Origin: Verrucomicrobiota bacterium
GTDB taxonomy: Bacteria > Verrucomicrobiota > Verrucomicrobiia > Opitutales > Opitutaceae
Reading direction: 5' to 3'
DNA length: 64,000 bases
NCBI GenBank assembly: GCA_016871755.1
Contig: VHCJ01000001.1
Span: 124,001 to 188,000, forward strand
Part shown: positions 1 through 8,747 of the stretch, in pieces
Layout of the letters: each line of letters begins with the position of its first letter
Position numbering within the stretch: position 1 is the stretch's first letter
Position numbers and translations under genes: made by a program
Notes under the pieces: model-generated
Told to the model about the DNA's origin: nothing
The model's input: only the letters and a program-made list of their open reading frames with translations
Databases searched by the model: none

Positions 1-1
1 G

Positions 2-970
2 ACTCAGCGTCCCAAGGAACAGCCCTTCTTCCTCTACCTGTCGCACAAGGCAGTGCACGCCAACTTCACCCCCGCCGAGCGCCACCGCGGCCGCTACGCC
101 AACGTTCCGGTGCCGCGTCCCGGCAACGCCCATGAAACGCCCGCCGAACTCGCCGCCAAACCGCGCTGGGTCCGCGACCAGCGCAACAGCTGGCACGGCG
201 CTGACTTTCCCTACCACAGCGACCTCGATATCGCGGAGTACTATCGCAGCTACTGCGAGACCCTCCTCGCCGTCGACGACAGCGTCGGCCGCGTCCTCGC
301 CCAGCTGAAGGAACTCGGCTGCCTCGAGGACACGCTCGTGATCTACATGGGCGACAACGGATTCATGTTCGGCGAGCACGGGCTGATCGACAAGCGAGTG
401 GCCTACGAGGAATCCATCCGCGTGCCACTCCTCATGCAGTGTCCCGCCCTGTTCCCCAAGGGTCGCACCGTCGACGCGGTGGTGGCGAACATCGACATCG
501 CGCCCACGATCCTCGAGGCCGTCGGCCTGACCCCGCGGCCCGGGTTGGATGGACGCAGCTTCCTCGGCCTCGCCCAAGGCAAGTCCGTCCCGTGGCGCGA
601 GGACTTCCTCTACGTCTATTATTGGGAACGCAATTATCCCCAGACCCCGACGACCTTCGCGCTGCGGACGGATCGCTACAAGTACATCACCTACTACGGA
701 CTCTGGGACATCGATGAATTGTATGATCTCCGGGAGGACCCATCGGAGCGCCGCAACCTGATCCAAAGCCCCGAGCACCGCGCGATCGCCCGCGATCTGG
801 AGCAGCGGCTCTACCGCCGCCTCGCCGCGGAGGGCGGCATGCAGATCCCGCTGAACGCCCCCAAGGGCACGATCTACAACAAACGCCTCGCCCCGCGCGA
901 CGGCGCCGACGCCGCCGACTTCCCGCCCGCCCTCGTCGTCCCCGCCCCGCTCAACCGCGGCGCCCAGTAA
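2..970 (+). CDS. Sulfatase, C-terminal part (runs off left edge)
   Basis: The reading frame is open from base 2, so this is the 3' part of a gene whose start lies outside the window. It encodes the second half of a type I sulfatase of the alkaline-phosphatase superfamily: a PFFLYLSHKAVH stretch, the metal-site block GDNGFMFGEHG, and the usual C-terminal tail (ELYDLREDPSERRNL). The formylglycine motif CxPSR that makes the catalytic residue lies upstream and cannot be seen. The family hydrolyses sulfate esters, often on sulfated polysaccharides, usually after export. The substrate cannot be told. An in-frame GTG at 53 is not the real start because homology continues upstream of it. Confidence 0.9.
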   Translation, partial: TQRPKEQPFFLYLSHKAVHANFTPAERHRGRYANVPVPRPGNAHETPAELAAKPRWVRDQRNSWHGADFPYHSDLDIAEYYRSYCETLLAVDDSVGRVLAQLKELGCLEDTLVIYMGDNGFMFGEHGLIDKRVAYEESIRVPLLMQCPALFPKGRTVDAVVANIDIAPTILEAVGLTPRPGLDGRSFLGLAQGKSVPWREDFLYVYYWERNYPQTPTTFALRTDRYKYITYYGLWDIDELYDLREDPSERRNLIQSPEHRAIARDLEQRLYRRLAAEGGMQIPLNAPKGTIYNKRLAPRDGADAADFPPALVVPAPLNRGAQ

Positions 971-1177
971 CGGGGCTCCCCGGGTGAAATCCCAGCGCCT
1001 CCGAGTCGGTAGTCCGGGGCCGACTTCGTTCAGCAACTGGCTCTCGCGGAGGAGCACGATGGAGCCGAGGGTCAATTCGACTGGGGGCACGTGGTCGGCT
1101 GATGACCCCCTACCCGGGGAACGGCTCGGACGTTGACCCGGGGACGGCGATGGATTTCTTCCCAGGTAGCCAGGCGC

Positions 1178-1253
1178 GTCCCCATAGCTCAAGTGGATAG
1201 AGCAGTCGTTTCCTAAACGACTGATCCGTGTTCGAGTCACGGTGGGGGCACCA
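1178..1253 (+). tRNA. tRNA-Arg (anticodon CCT)
   Basis: A full cloverleaf can be folded by eye. The acceptor stem is GTCCCCA/TGGGGGC (one G-T pair), the D stem GCTC/GAGC, the anticodon stem GTCGT/ACGAC with loop TTCCTAA (anticodon CCT, reads AGG), the variable loop has 4 nt, and the T arm is CCGTG-TTCGAGT-CACGG. The CCA end is encoded at 1251-1253. Total length is 76 nt. Coding debris follows directly downstream. Confidence 0.96.
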
Positions 1254-1841
1254 GCCGCCGCTGCGACCGTAGCTGGCGAGGCAGGGTGCGACGCTCGGAT
1301 TGCCTCGTTCCGTCGCTTGCTCCCGCGCTGCGCCACGCCGAGGCGATGTTCACCGGCAAAGCGGTGAATGGCGGAAAACAACTCGCCCGTCAGTTCGTCG
1401 TAGAGGGAATCGGGCTGGTAGCGGTATTGGGGATCGGCTGCACGCTTCGCCTGCTCTTCCTTGGCTATGGCTGCCTTGTCTGCAGCGACGGCGTGAAAGC
1501 GAACCTTCGGCCCCCTGGAACAAACCCCGGCTGACCGTGCCCAGCGCCTCCGTGATCTCCAGCCTCGCATCTGACCGGCGCCTCACGCACGCTTGAGCGG
1601 CGTCACGGAGAACTCCTTGGGCCGCCACGCCGCTCACGTGATTCCGCCCGCTATCCCCATGACGACAAAGTCCGTGCTTGGTCCGACTCCATCGCTCCGC
1701 GCCGTCATGACCCACGTAACTTCGACTCCACGGTGCCCTCGCGCCTCGTCTCTCGGCGGCCTCATCCGGATCGCCGGTCAACTTGCGGCCGGACTCCGCT
1801 TGGGCAGCTTCGTCTCAGAGACCCGCGTTCACACCGTCCGC
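1254..1841 (-). other. Gene-poor stretch with probable decayed minus-strand coding
   Basis: No intact gene is supported here. On the minus strand, short pieces look protein-coding but sit in different frames: one around 1583-1506 (reads like RLEITEALGTVSRGLFQGAE) and a longer one around 1507-1340 (contains DPQYRYQPDSLYDELTGEL and then FSAIHRFAGEHRLG). They are broken by frame changes and a stop. I do not recognise the family. Position directly 3' of a tRNA would fit the remains of an integrated element, but nothing identifies an integrase. Confidence 0.3.
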
Positions 1842-3215
1842 ATGGTGTTGGCCCTCGCCCTTGCCCTGACCGTGACCGCCGGCGCGAACGCCGCGCCCGC
1901 TCCGGCCGGAGGGTGGCGCGCCGGGGTCGCGCGCGAGAAGATCACGCCGCCAGCCGGGGTGTGGATGACCGGGTACGGGTCGCGCGACCGTCCGGCCGAG
2001 GGCACCGGACAGGACCTGTGGGCGAAGGTGCTCGCCGTCTCCGACCCGTCCGGCCAACGCGCGGTGCTCATTACGCTCGATCTCTGCGGCATCCCGCGGG
2101 AACTGTCCGACGCGGTGGCGAAGGCCGTCGGCGACTCGCACGGTCTGCCGCGGAGCGCCGTGATGGTGAACGTCTCGCACACGCACTGTTCGCCGTTCCT
2201 CCGCGGCTACCTGAACGGTCTTCGCGTGCTGCCGCCGGAGGGCGTCGCGCGCTCAGACGACTACGCGGTCACGCTGCGCGCCGCGATCACACGCGCGGCC
2301 CACGCCGCGCTGGATGCGCTGCAGCCCGCCACGCTCGCCTGGGGCGAGGACGAGGCGCACTTCGGCTTCAATCGCCGCGAGAATCCCGAGAAGGACGTCG
2401 CGACGCTGCGCGCGGCCGGCCAACTGAAGGGTCCGGTCGACCCGCGCGTGCCGGTGCTCGCCGTGCGCTCGGCCTCCGGCGAGCTCGCCGCGTTGCTCGT
2501 CTCCTACGCCTGCCACAACACGACGTTGTCTTACTTCCAGTGGCACGGTGACTACGCGGGCTCGGCACAGCTTGAGCTCGAGCGACTTCATCCGGGCGCG
2601 ACGGTGCTCTTTGCCAGCGGATGCGGCGGCGACATCAACCCCGGACCGCGCCGGCAGGTCGCGCTGGCGGAGCAGTACGGTCGCGACCTCGCCGACGCCG
2701 CCGAACGCGCGCTGGCGCGTCCGCTGCAGCGCATCGAAGGGCATCTCGGCACCGCCTTCGCCGACCTGCCCCTGCGCTTCGCACGCATCCCGACCGCGGC
2801 GGAATTGGAGGCCGCCCGCACCAGCGGCGAACCTGCCCGCGTCGCCTGGGCCGCCGCCGCGGGCAGCGAGTTGGCGGCAAAGGGGGAAGCGATCCTCGAC
2901 TACGCTTATCCCATCCAGGCATGGCGTCTCGGCGACCTCGCCTGGCTGGCCCTCGGCGGCGAGGTGGTGGTCGACTACGCGCTGCGCGTCCGGGCCGAGG
3001 AGGGCCGCAAGCTCTGGGTGTTCGGCTACTCCAACGACGTCATGGCTTACATCCCCAGCGAGCGCGTGCTCCGCGAAGGCCGCTACGAAGGTGACACCTC
3101 GATGCTGCCCTACGGTCGCCCGTCGCCGTGGACCCCGGGCATCGAGGAGAAGATCGTCCACGCCGCGCGCACGACGCTGCGGGCGGCGGAGCGGGCGGCG
3201 GCGGCGGCGCGCTGA
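1842..3215 (+). CDS. Exported neutral/alkaline ceramidase-like hydrolase
   Basis: A 457-residue protein related to the neutral/alkaline non-lysosomal ceramidase family (zinc amidohydrolases that cleave N-acyl sphingosines). ATG 1842 is chosen because it begins a clean signal peptide (VLALALALTVTAGANA). The frame is open further upstream but that part has no family character. Recognisable blocks are an opening REKITPPAGVWMTGYG, a metal-site-like SHTHCSPF at about residues 112-119, YACHNTT, and CGGDINP at about 261. Members in this phylum are often annotated only as hypothetical, and their substrates need not be ceramides. It lacks an operon partner; the next gene starts 268 bp downstream. Confidence 0.75.
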   Translation: MVLALALALTVTAGANAAPAPAGGWRAGVAREKITPPAGVWMTGYGSRDRPAEGTGQDLWAKVLAVSDPSGQRAVLITLDLCGIPRELSDAVAKAVGDSHGLPRSAVMVNVSHTHCSPFLRGYLNGLRVLPPEGVARSDDYAVTLRAAITRAAHAALDALQPATLAWGEDEAHFGFNRRENPEKDVATLRAAGQLKGPVDPRVPVLAVRSASGELAALLVSYACHNTTLSYFQWHGDYAGSAQLELERLHPGATVLFASGCGGDINPGPRRQVALAEQYGRDLADAAERALARPLQRIEGHLGTAFADLPLRFARIPTAAELEAARTSGEPARVAWAAAAGSELAAKGEAILDYAYPIQAWRLGDLAWLALGGEVVVDYALRVRAEEGRKLWVFGYSNDVMAYIPSERVLREGRYEGDTSMLPYGRPSPWTPGIEEKIVHAARTTLRAAERAAAAAR

Positions 3216-3483
3216 AGCGATCGCGGCCACGAGCGCCGAAGCACCGGCGCCGACCGCGGCGGAACCGGAAGCCGCCCCCCAGCGGCGAGTCCGCCCGCGG
3301 CGCCGGTGCCGCTCGCGTCGCCCGGGTCGCCGGGGCCGCCGGGGCCGCCACCGCGTCGTCGCCGCCGTGCGCCCGACAACGACGACCGGCGTGGCGTGGC
3401 GTGGCAGGCGACGCCTTGCCGCACGCTTGCGCGCGGGGGCGCGGTCCCTAGCGTCACGCCCAACGCGCCACCCGGCGCGGTCA

Positions 3484-4851
3484 ATGGCCGAGTCCTCCCC
3501 ACGTCCCCCGCTCCTGCTGCTGACGCATGAATTTCCGCCGCGGCGCGGGGGCATCGCGACCTACGCCGAGGAAATGGCCCGCGCCGCCGTGGCGCTCGGC
3601 TTTGCCGTGGAGGTCTGGGCCCCCGCCGCCGGGCATCCCGGCCGTCGAGGCGCCGGGACCGGCGATCCCGTGACCGCCAACGGGGCCGGACCCCGCCTCG
3701 CCGCGACCGCGCGTCCGGCGGCCCGTCCGCCTGATTCCGTCGGTAACGCCTCGCCACGGGGCACGGCCGCCGCCGGCCACGGTGTCGTTCCCGCCGTCCC
3801 GCAAGGCCACGCGGGCTCGGGCGCCAGCACCGGCGACGCGTCGCTGCCTTACGCCGTGCGCCGCCTTCCGATCCGCGGGACGCACGGGCCGCGCTGCGTC
3901 CTGCGCACCGCGCGCGAACTCATCCGCGACTGTGCGCGGCTCCGCGAGGCCACGGTCCTGCTCGCCGAGCCCGGTCCCATGCTCGCGTGGATGGTCGCGG
4001 GGCTACTCGTGGATCTCCGGCCGCGCGAACTCCTCCTCGCGTTCCATGGCTCCGAACTTCTCCGCTGGCACGATGCCCCGCTGGTTCGTCGCGGGCTGCG
4101 CTCGCTGCTCCAACGCGCCACCCGCGTGGCGACCCTCACCGCGTACACCGAGGGTCTCCTGCGGACCCATTTTCCGGAAGGCGCGGCGAAGGTCTGCCGC
4201 ACGCCGGGCGCGCCACGGTCAGGCCGCTCCCTCACCCCCGCCGCTGCGCCTGCGACCGACCGCCGCGCCGACACCGGAGAACGCCGGTTGGTCGTGCTCA
4301 CCGTGGGACGGCTGCATCCGCGCAAGGGTCACGAACCCACCCTCGCCGCGCTGCAACGCCTTGCACCCGCGCTCCGGGCCCGCGTCGAGTACTGGATCGC
4401 CGGCGGCCAGAGCAAGGGCGGCTGCGAGGAGGCGCTGCGCGCGCGGGCCGACGCCGGGGACATTCCGGTGCGCTTCCTCGGCGAGGTCGCCGACGAGGAA
4501 CTGGATCATCTCTACGCGCAGGCGGATGTGTTCGCGCTGACCAGCGTGGAGTACGGACGCAGCGTGGAGGGTTTCGGCCTCGTCTACCTGGAGGCGGCCG
4601 CGCACGGGCTGCCGGCGATCGCACACCGCGTCGGTGGCGTCGCCGAGGCCGTGATCGACGGCGAAACCGGCCTGTGCGTGTCGCCGGACGATCCGGATGC
4701 CCTGACCGCCGCCTTTGCGCGCCTGCTCGGGGACGCGGACCTGCGGCGCCGGATGGGCGAGGCGGCGCGGGCGCGCGCCCGCCTCGCGAACTGGACGGAC
4801 TCCGCCCGCGCCTTCTTGCTGCCCGCTGCACCGGCTTCCCTTTCCCGATGA
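3484..4851 (+). CDS. Glycosyltransferase family 4 (GT-B fold)
   Basis: A 455-residue glycosyltransferase. The N-terminal domain starts with LLLTHEFPPRRGGIATYAEE, typical of GT4 enzymes. The C-terminal half holds VLTVGRLHPRKGH and the donor-binding block EGFGLVYLEAAAHGLP near residue 360. ATG 3484 begins the conserved N-terminus. Between about residues 53 and 115 lies a Gly/Ala/Pro/Arg-rich low-complexity insert not expected in the fold. Its stop overlaps the next ATG (ATGA at 4848-4851), so it is probably translated together with the thioesterase. Sugar donor and acceptor are unknown; an envelope polysaccharide or glycolipid role is likely by family. Confidence 0.87.
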   Translation: MAESSPRPPLLLLTHEFPPRRGGIATYAEEMARAAVALGFAVEVWAPAAGHPGRRGAGTGDPVTANGAGPRLAATARPAARPPDSVGNASPRGTAAAGHGVVPAVPQGHAGSGASTGDASLPYAVRRLPIRGTHGPRCVLRTARELIRDCARLREATVLLAEPGPMLAWMVAGLLVDLRPRELLLAFHGSELLRWHDAPLVRRGLRSLLQRATRVATLTAYTEGLLRTHFPEGAAKVCRTPGAPRSGRSLTPAAAPATDRRADTGERRLVVLTVGRLHPRKGHEPTLAALQRLAPALRARVEYWIAGGQSKGGCEEALRARADAGDIPVRFLGEVADEELDHLYAQADVFALTSVEYGRSVEGFGLVYLEAAAHGLPAIAHRVGGVAEAVIDGETGLCVSPDDPDALTAAFARLLGDADLRRRMGEAARARARLANWTDSARAFLLPAAPASLSR

Positions 4852-5267
4852 TTCAATCCCGCACCCAGGTCACTGTCCGCTACGCCGAAACCGACATGAT
4901 GGGCGTCGTGTACCACGGCAACTACCTCCCGTGGTTCGAGATTGGCCGCACCACGCTGCTCCGCGAGCAGGGCCTGCCCTATCGCCAGCTGGAGGAAGAT
5001 GGCTTCCGCCTGCCCGTACTGGAGGTGGCGGTGAAGTACCTGCGCCCGGCCGTGTACGACGACACGGTGACGATCGTCACCACGCTGCGCGAGCGGCCGC
5101 TGCTCCGCATCCGCCTCGAGTACGAAGTGTATCGCGGCGAGGAACTGCTCGCGACCGGCAGCACGGTGCACGCCTTCATCGACCGCAGCGGCCGCCCGGT
5201 GCGACCGCCGGCGGCATTCAGCGAAACGATGGCCGGGCTCTTCCCGCCGACCCCCTCCGCCGGCTAA
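4848..5267 (+). CDS. YbgC-like acyl-CoA thioesterase (hotdog fold)
   Basis: A 139-residue 4-hydroxybenzoyl-CoA thioesterase-family protein. The active-site block YAETDMMGVVYHGNY is at residues 12-26, with the catalytic Asp at D16. It hydrolyses acyl-CoA or acyl-ACP thioesters. Family members in other bacteria work near the Tol-Pal system or in phospholipid metabolism, but no tol genes are visible here. Translation is probably coupled to the upstream glycosyltransferase through ATGA. Its TAA stop overlaps the stop codon of the convergent queG gene. Confidence 0.88.
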   Translation: MIQSRTQVTVRYAETDMMGVVYHGNYLPWFEIGRTTLLREQGLPYRQLEEDGFRLPVLEVAVKYLRPAVYDDTVTIVTTLRERPLLRIRLEYEVYRGEELLATGSTVHAFIDRSGRPVRPPAAFSETMAGLFPPTPSAG

Positions 5268-6496
5268 CCGGCACCCGCCGGCTGCTCGTCCGCCGCGGAT
5301 TCGTACTCGGCCAGCACCAGCGGATCCGTCTCGGCCGCGCGGGCCGACGCCAGCGCGTCACCGCCGCCAAGCTGGAAGATCGCCCACACCGCATGCGCGC
5401 GGACCACCGGCAGCGCGTGCTGTGCGAGGGCGTGCAGCGCCGGCAAGTGGGCGCAATCCCCGGAATTGCCCGCAACGATGCAGGCATTGCGGAGCAGGCC
5501 GGAAAGCTTCAGCCGCTTCACCGCCGTCCCCCGGAACACCGCCGCGAATCGCTCCGGCGTCAGCGCGAGCAACTCCGCAGGCGTGAGCTCGCGCAGATCG
5601 TGACTCACGCTGAGCAGCATCCGCCGCCCCTCCTGCGCGAAGCGGTTCCACGGGCACACCTCCAGGCAGGTGTCACAGCCGTACACGCGATCGCCAATCC
5701 CGCGGCGCAGCGCCCGCGGGATGATGCCCTTGTTCTCGATCGTGTGGTACGAGATGCAGCGGCGGGAATCGACGACCCCCGGAGCCGGAAACGCCTGGGT
5801 CGGGCACGCCTCGAGGCAGCGCGTGCACTTGCCGCAAAGGAGTCCGGCGTGGGCGCCCGACTGCGCGGGATTAGCGGGAGGCGGCCGACGCCGGATCGGC
5901 GGGTCCGCGGGAAGTGCGAGGCGCGTCAGGATCGAGGCGAGGAAAAGCCAGTTGCCGTGCGTGCGCGAAATTAGCATCGCGTTCTTCCCGGTGAAGCCGA
6001 GCCCGCTCCGCGCCGCCCAGCCCCGCTCGAGCACCGGACCCGTGTCGACGTAGTAACGATAGTCGCCGCCTCCGAGGTTCGCGAGACGCTCCAGCAAGCG
6101 CCCCGCCTCCACCAGACCGGCGCGGATCGTGTCGTGGTAGTCGGCGTGCAACGCGTACCGCGCCCAGCGCGGGCGGGCGGGAGACGGCAACGCGGCTGCG
6201 CCCACGCCCACGCTCGCCGACGCCGGCGCGTCGGGCATCCAGTAGTTCACGCCGAGCAGGATGATCGAACGGGCGCCCGGCAGGACCTGCGTCGGATCGG
6301 CGCGCTTCTCGCGGGTGCGCTCCATCCAGGCCATGTCGGCGTGGTGCCCGGCGTCGAGCCAGGCTCCGAGACTCGCGCCGACCTCGGGATCCGGCAGGGC
6401 GGCGAACCGCACCTCATCGAACCCGAGTTCGCGCAGCCCCGCGCGCACCTGTTCGTGGAGCGGCGCGGGCATGGGCTCAGGCGCGGCGCGGGGCAT
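5264..6496 (-). CDS. queG: Epoxyqueuosine reductase QueG
   Basis: A 410-residue cobalamin-dependent enzyme for the last step of queuosine tRNA modification, reducing epoxyqueuosine to queuosine. Two ferredoxin-like 4Fe-4S motifs are visible (CGKCTRCLEACP and CDTCLEVCPWNRF), preceded by the conserved VDTGPVLERGWAARSGLGF block, and the C-terminus is HEAT-like. The start at 6496 overlaps aroK by 20 bp. ATG 6472, 24 bp further in, leaves a 4-nt gap after the aroK stop and is an equally plausible start. It forms an operon with aroK. Confidence 0.95.
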   Translation of the reverse strand: MPRAAPEPMPAPLHEQVRAGLRELGFDEVRFAALPDPEVGASLGAWLDAGHHADMAWMERTREKRADPTQVLPGARSIILLGVNYWMPDAPASASVGVGAAALPSPARPRWARYALHADYHDTIRAGLVEAGRLLERLANLGGGDYRYYVDTGPVLERGWAARSGLGFTGKNAMLISRTHGNWLFLASILTRLALPADPPIRRRPPPANPAQSGAHAGLLCGKCTRCLEACPTQAFPAPGVVDSRRCISYHTIENKGIIPRALRRGIGDRVYGCDTCLEVCPWNRFAQEGRRMLLSVSHDLRELTPAELLALTPERFAAVFRGTAVKRLKLSGLLRNACIVAGNSGDCAHLPALHALAQHALPVVRAHAVWAIFQLGGGDALASARAAETDPLVLAEYESAADEQPAGAG

Positions 6497-7046
6497 CCGC
6501 GGGTCGATGCTGGCGGAGCCACTCGGCCGCGTCGCGCTGGTAGGAACGCATCACGTGGTTGACGATGTCGCCCAGCGGGCGGGCGTCGGTCAGGATCATC
6601 GTGCCGGCGCTCCGGTAAAGCGGCTCGCGGGCGGCGTAGAGCGTGCGCAGCCGCGTTTCGAGGTCCTCGACGTTGAGAAGCGGGCGGTGCTTCTGGCCCT
6701 GCGTGCGGCGCAGGATCGTCTCCAGCGAAGCGTGCAGGCAGATGACCACGCCCTTGCGGCGCAGCAGGCCGAGCATGCCCTCGGGCACGATCAGCCCGCC
6801 GCCGCAGGCGATGATGTGGCCGGACTCCGGGTGGCCGGACTCAATGAACGTGCGTTCCATCCGCCGGAACGCGGCCTCCCCCTGCTCGGCGAAGATGGTC
6901 GTGACCGGCTGCCCGGCGGTGCGCTCGATCTCGTGGTCGCTGTCGATGACCCCCATGCGCAGCCGCTGGCCCAGCGCCCGGCTGATGGTCGTCTTGCCGG
7001 TGCCCATGAAGCCGACGAGGTAGAGATTGGGAACGAAGGCGGACAT
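6477..7046 (-). CDS. aroK: Shikimate kinase
   Basis: A 189-residue shikimate kinase, which phosphorylates shikimate in chorismate and aromatic amino-acid synthesis. It shows Walker A GFMGTGKTT (residues 12-20), the DSDHEIER shikimate-binding/Mg block, CGGGLIVPEG near residue 81, and the lid region around HRPLL. ATG 7046 is the start because the conserved N-terminus (PNLYLVGFMG) follows directly. It leads the aroK-queG operon and is divergent from the TRAP transporter, with 201 bp between the starts. Confidence 0.95.
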   Translation of the reverse strand: MSAFVPNLYLVGFMGTGKTTISRALGQRLRMGVIDSDHEIERTAGQPVTTIFAEQGEAAFRRMERTFIESGHPESGHIIACGGGLIVPEGMLGLLRRKGVVICLHASLETILRRTQGQKHRPLLNVEDLETRLRTLYAAREPLYRSAGTMILTDARPLGDIVNHVMRSYQRDAAEWLRQHRPADAPRRA

Positions 7047-7247
7047 CGAGAGCAGCCCCCATCGATGGCGCGCGCGACCGCCCCTGCCAACGCCGAAAAA
7101 TCCGCCTGCCGGGCTGGCCCCTCCAGGCCACGGACGCCGGTGACGATGCGCCCGCGACCGGCAAGAGCGTGGCGCGGACCACCCGCCGCAAAGAAAGGCT
7201 CGTCTGGCCGCGCCCGGCGGGTGAATCTCCGCGCCACCCCTGCCGTG

Positions 7248-8243
7248 ATGCCGCGCCGTTACTCCCTCGCCGGCCTCGCCAGCCTCGTGCTTGGGCTGGT
7301 TCTGCTCGCGGGCTGCGGCCGGGCCGGGGGCGCGAGGGTCATCAAGCTCGCCCACGCGCTCGACCCGTCGCATCCGGTGCACCTTGGCATGGAGCGTTTC
7401 GCGACGCGGCTCGCCGAGAAATCGGGCGGACGGATCCGCGTCGACCTTTACCCCAGCGGCCAGCTTGGCACCGAGCGTGAATGCATCGAACTGCTGCAAC
7501 TGGGCGGGCTGGGCATGGCCAAGGCCTCGTCGTCCGCGCTGGAGGGCTTCGCCGAGGCGTACCGGGTCTTCGGCCTGCCCTTCCTCTTCCGCAACGAGGC
7601 GCACCGCTGGGCGGCGCTCGAGGGCGACGTCGGACGCGGGATCCTGCGGGCGGCGGAGGACAAGTTCCTCCGCGGGCTCTGCTACTACGATGCCGGGACG
7701 CGCAACTTCTACACGACGGCCCGGCGGGTGGAGCGGCCGGAGGACCTCGCTGGGCTGAAGATCCGCACCCAGGAAAGTCCGATGGCGATCCGGATGGTCC
7801 GGGCCCTCGGCGCCTCGGCCACGCCCATCGCGTTCGGCGAACTCTACACCGCGCTGCAGCAGGGCGTCGTGGACGGCGCCGAGAACAACCCTCCCAGCTT
7901 CCACCTCTCCCGCCACTACGAACTCAGCCGCTACTACGTGCTGAGCGAGCACTCCGCCGTGCCCGACGTGCTGCTCATCAGCACCCACCTCTGGCGCCAG
8001 CTCTCGGCGGAGGAGCAGCGCTGGGTGCAGGAGGCCGCCGACGAATCACAGGCGCTCCAGCGGCGGCTCTGGCACGAGGCCTCCGCCCGCTCACTCGACG
8101 CCGTGCGCGCCGCCGGGGTGGAGGTCATTGTGCCGGACCAAGCCGCCTTTCAGGCCCGGGTGGCGCCGCTGCACGATGAGATCGCGCGGGAAATGCCGGC
8201 TGTCGGGGCTCTGGCGCGCCGGATCCGGGAGGTGACGCCATGA
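7248..8243 (+). CDS. dctP: TRAP transporter solute-binding protein DctP
   Basis: A 331-residue periplasmic receptor of the DctP family, which binds an organic-acid-like ligand for Na+-driven TRAP uptake. It carries a lipoprotein signal (LVLLAGC), so it is probably membrane-anchored rather than freely soluble. Family blocks include FPSGQ-like LYPSGQLGTERE, AGLKIRTQESP, and GELYTALQQGVVDGAENN. The ligand-salt-bridge Arg is expected in the KIRTQE segment. It is the first gene of dctPQM; its stop overlaps the next ATG. Confidence 0.94.
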   Translation: MPRRYSLAGLASLVLGLVLLAGCGRAGGARVIKLAHALDPSHPVHLGMERFATRLAEKSGGRIRVDLYPSGQLGTERECIELLQLGGLGMAKASSSALEGFAEAYRVFGLPFLFRNEAHRWAALEGDVGRGILRAAEDKFLRGLCYYDAGTRNFYTTARRVERPEDLAGLKIRTQESPMAIRMVRALGASATPIAFGELYTALQQGVVDGAENNPPSFHLSRHYELSRYYVLSEHSAVPDVLLISTHLWRQLSAEEQRWVQEAADESQALQRRLWHEASARSLDAVRAAGVEVIVPDQAAFQARVAPLHDEIAREMPAVGALARRIREVTP

Positions 8244-8746
8244 CCGCCCTGCGCCACGCCCTCGAACGCCTGCTCGCTGCGGCGATCGCCATCCTGATGA
8301 CCGCGATGGTGCTCAATGTGCTCTGGCAGGTCTTCTCCCGGTTCGTGCTCCGGACACCCAGCTCCCACACCGAGGAACTCGCCCGCTACCTCATGATCTG
8401 GCTCGGTTTGCTCGGCGGCGCCTACGGCGTCGGCACCAAGTCGCACCTCGCCGTCGACTTCCTCACCGCCGGCCTCCAGGGCGCGGCGCGCCGGTGGATG
8501 CACGCGGTGGTGGAGATCGCGGTCCTCGTCTTTGCCGCCGCCGTGATGGTGGGCGGCGGCGTGCGCCTCATGTGGGTGACCTTCACGCTCGGGCAGACCT
8601 CCGCGGCGCTGGGGCTGAAGCTCGGCTACGTGTACGCCGCCGTGCCCCTTGCGGGCGTCTGCATCGTCGTCTTCTGCCTCGCCTCGCTCGCGGCCCTGCG
8701 ACGGGGGAGCGCCGAGGACGCGCATCCGTCGGGAGGGCTGAACTGA
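8240..8746 (+). CDS. dctQ: TRAP transporter small permease DctQ
   Basis: A 168-residue four-helix membrane subunit of the TRAP transporter. It shows the usual W(Q/R)VFSRFVLRTPSSHTEEL block and EELARYLMIWLGLLGG. Start ATG 8240 overlaps the dctP stop (ATGA), and the stop is one base before dctM. It pairs with the large permease in the inner membrane. Confidence 0.93.
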   Translation: MTALRHALERLLAAAIAILMTAMVLNVLWQVFSRFVLRTPSSHTEELARYLMIWLGLLGGAYGVGTKSHLAVDFLTAGLQGAARRWMHAVVEIAVLVFAAAVMVGGGVRLMWVTFTLGQTSAALGLKLGYVYAAVPLAGVCIVVFCLASLAALRRGSAEDAHPSGGLN

Positions 8747-8747
8747 C

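Noticed and set aside
1593-1841. Upstream extension of the ceramidase-like gene to 1593
   Set aside because: The added 83 residues have no family similarity, and a clean signal peptide starts at 1842.
3216-3483. Very GC-rich spacer read as an Ala/Pro-rich coding extension of the ceramidase or glycosyltransferase gene
   Set aside because: The stop at 3215 is clear, the glycosyltransferase N-terminus begins at 3484, and the spacer translation is Arg-rich noise.
2253-3554. Long minus-strand open frame over the ceramidase-like gene
   Set aside because: Arg/Gly-rich translation typical of high-GC shadow frames; the plus strand has clear homology.
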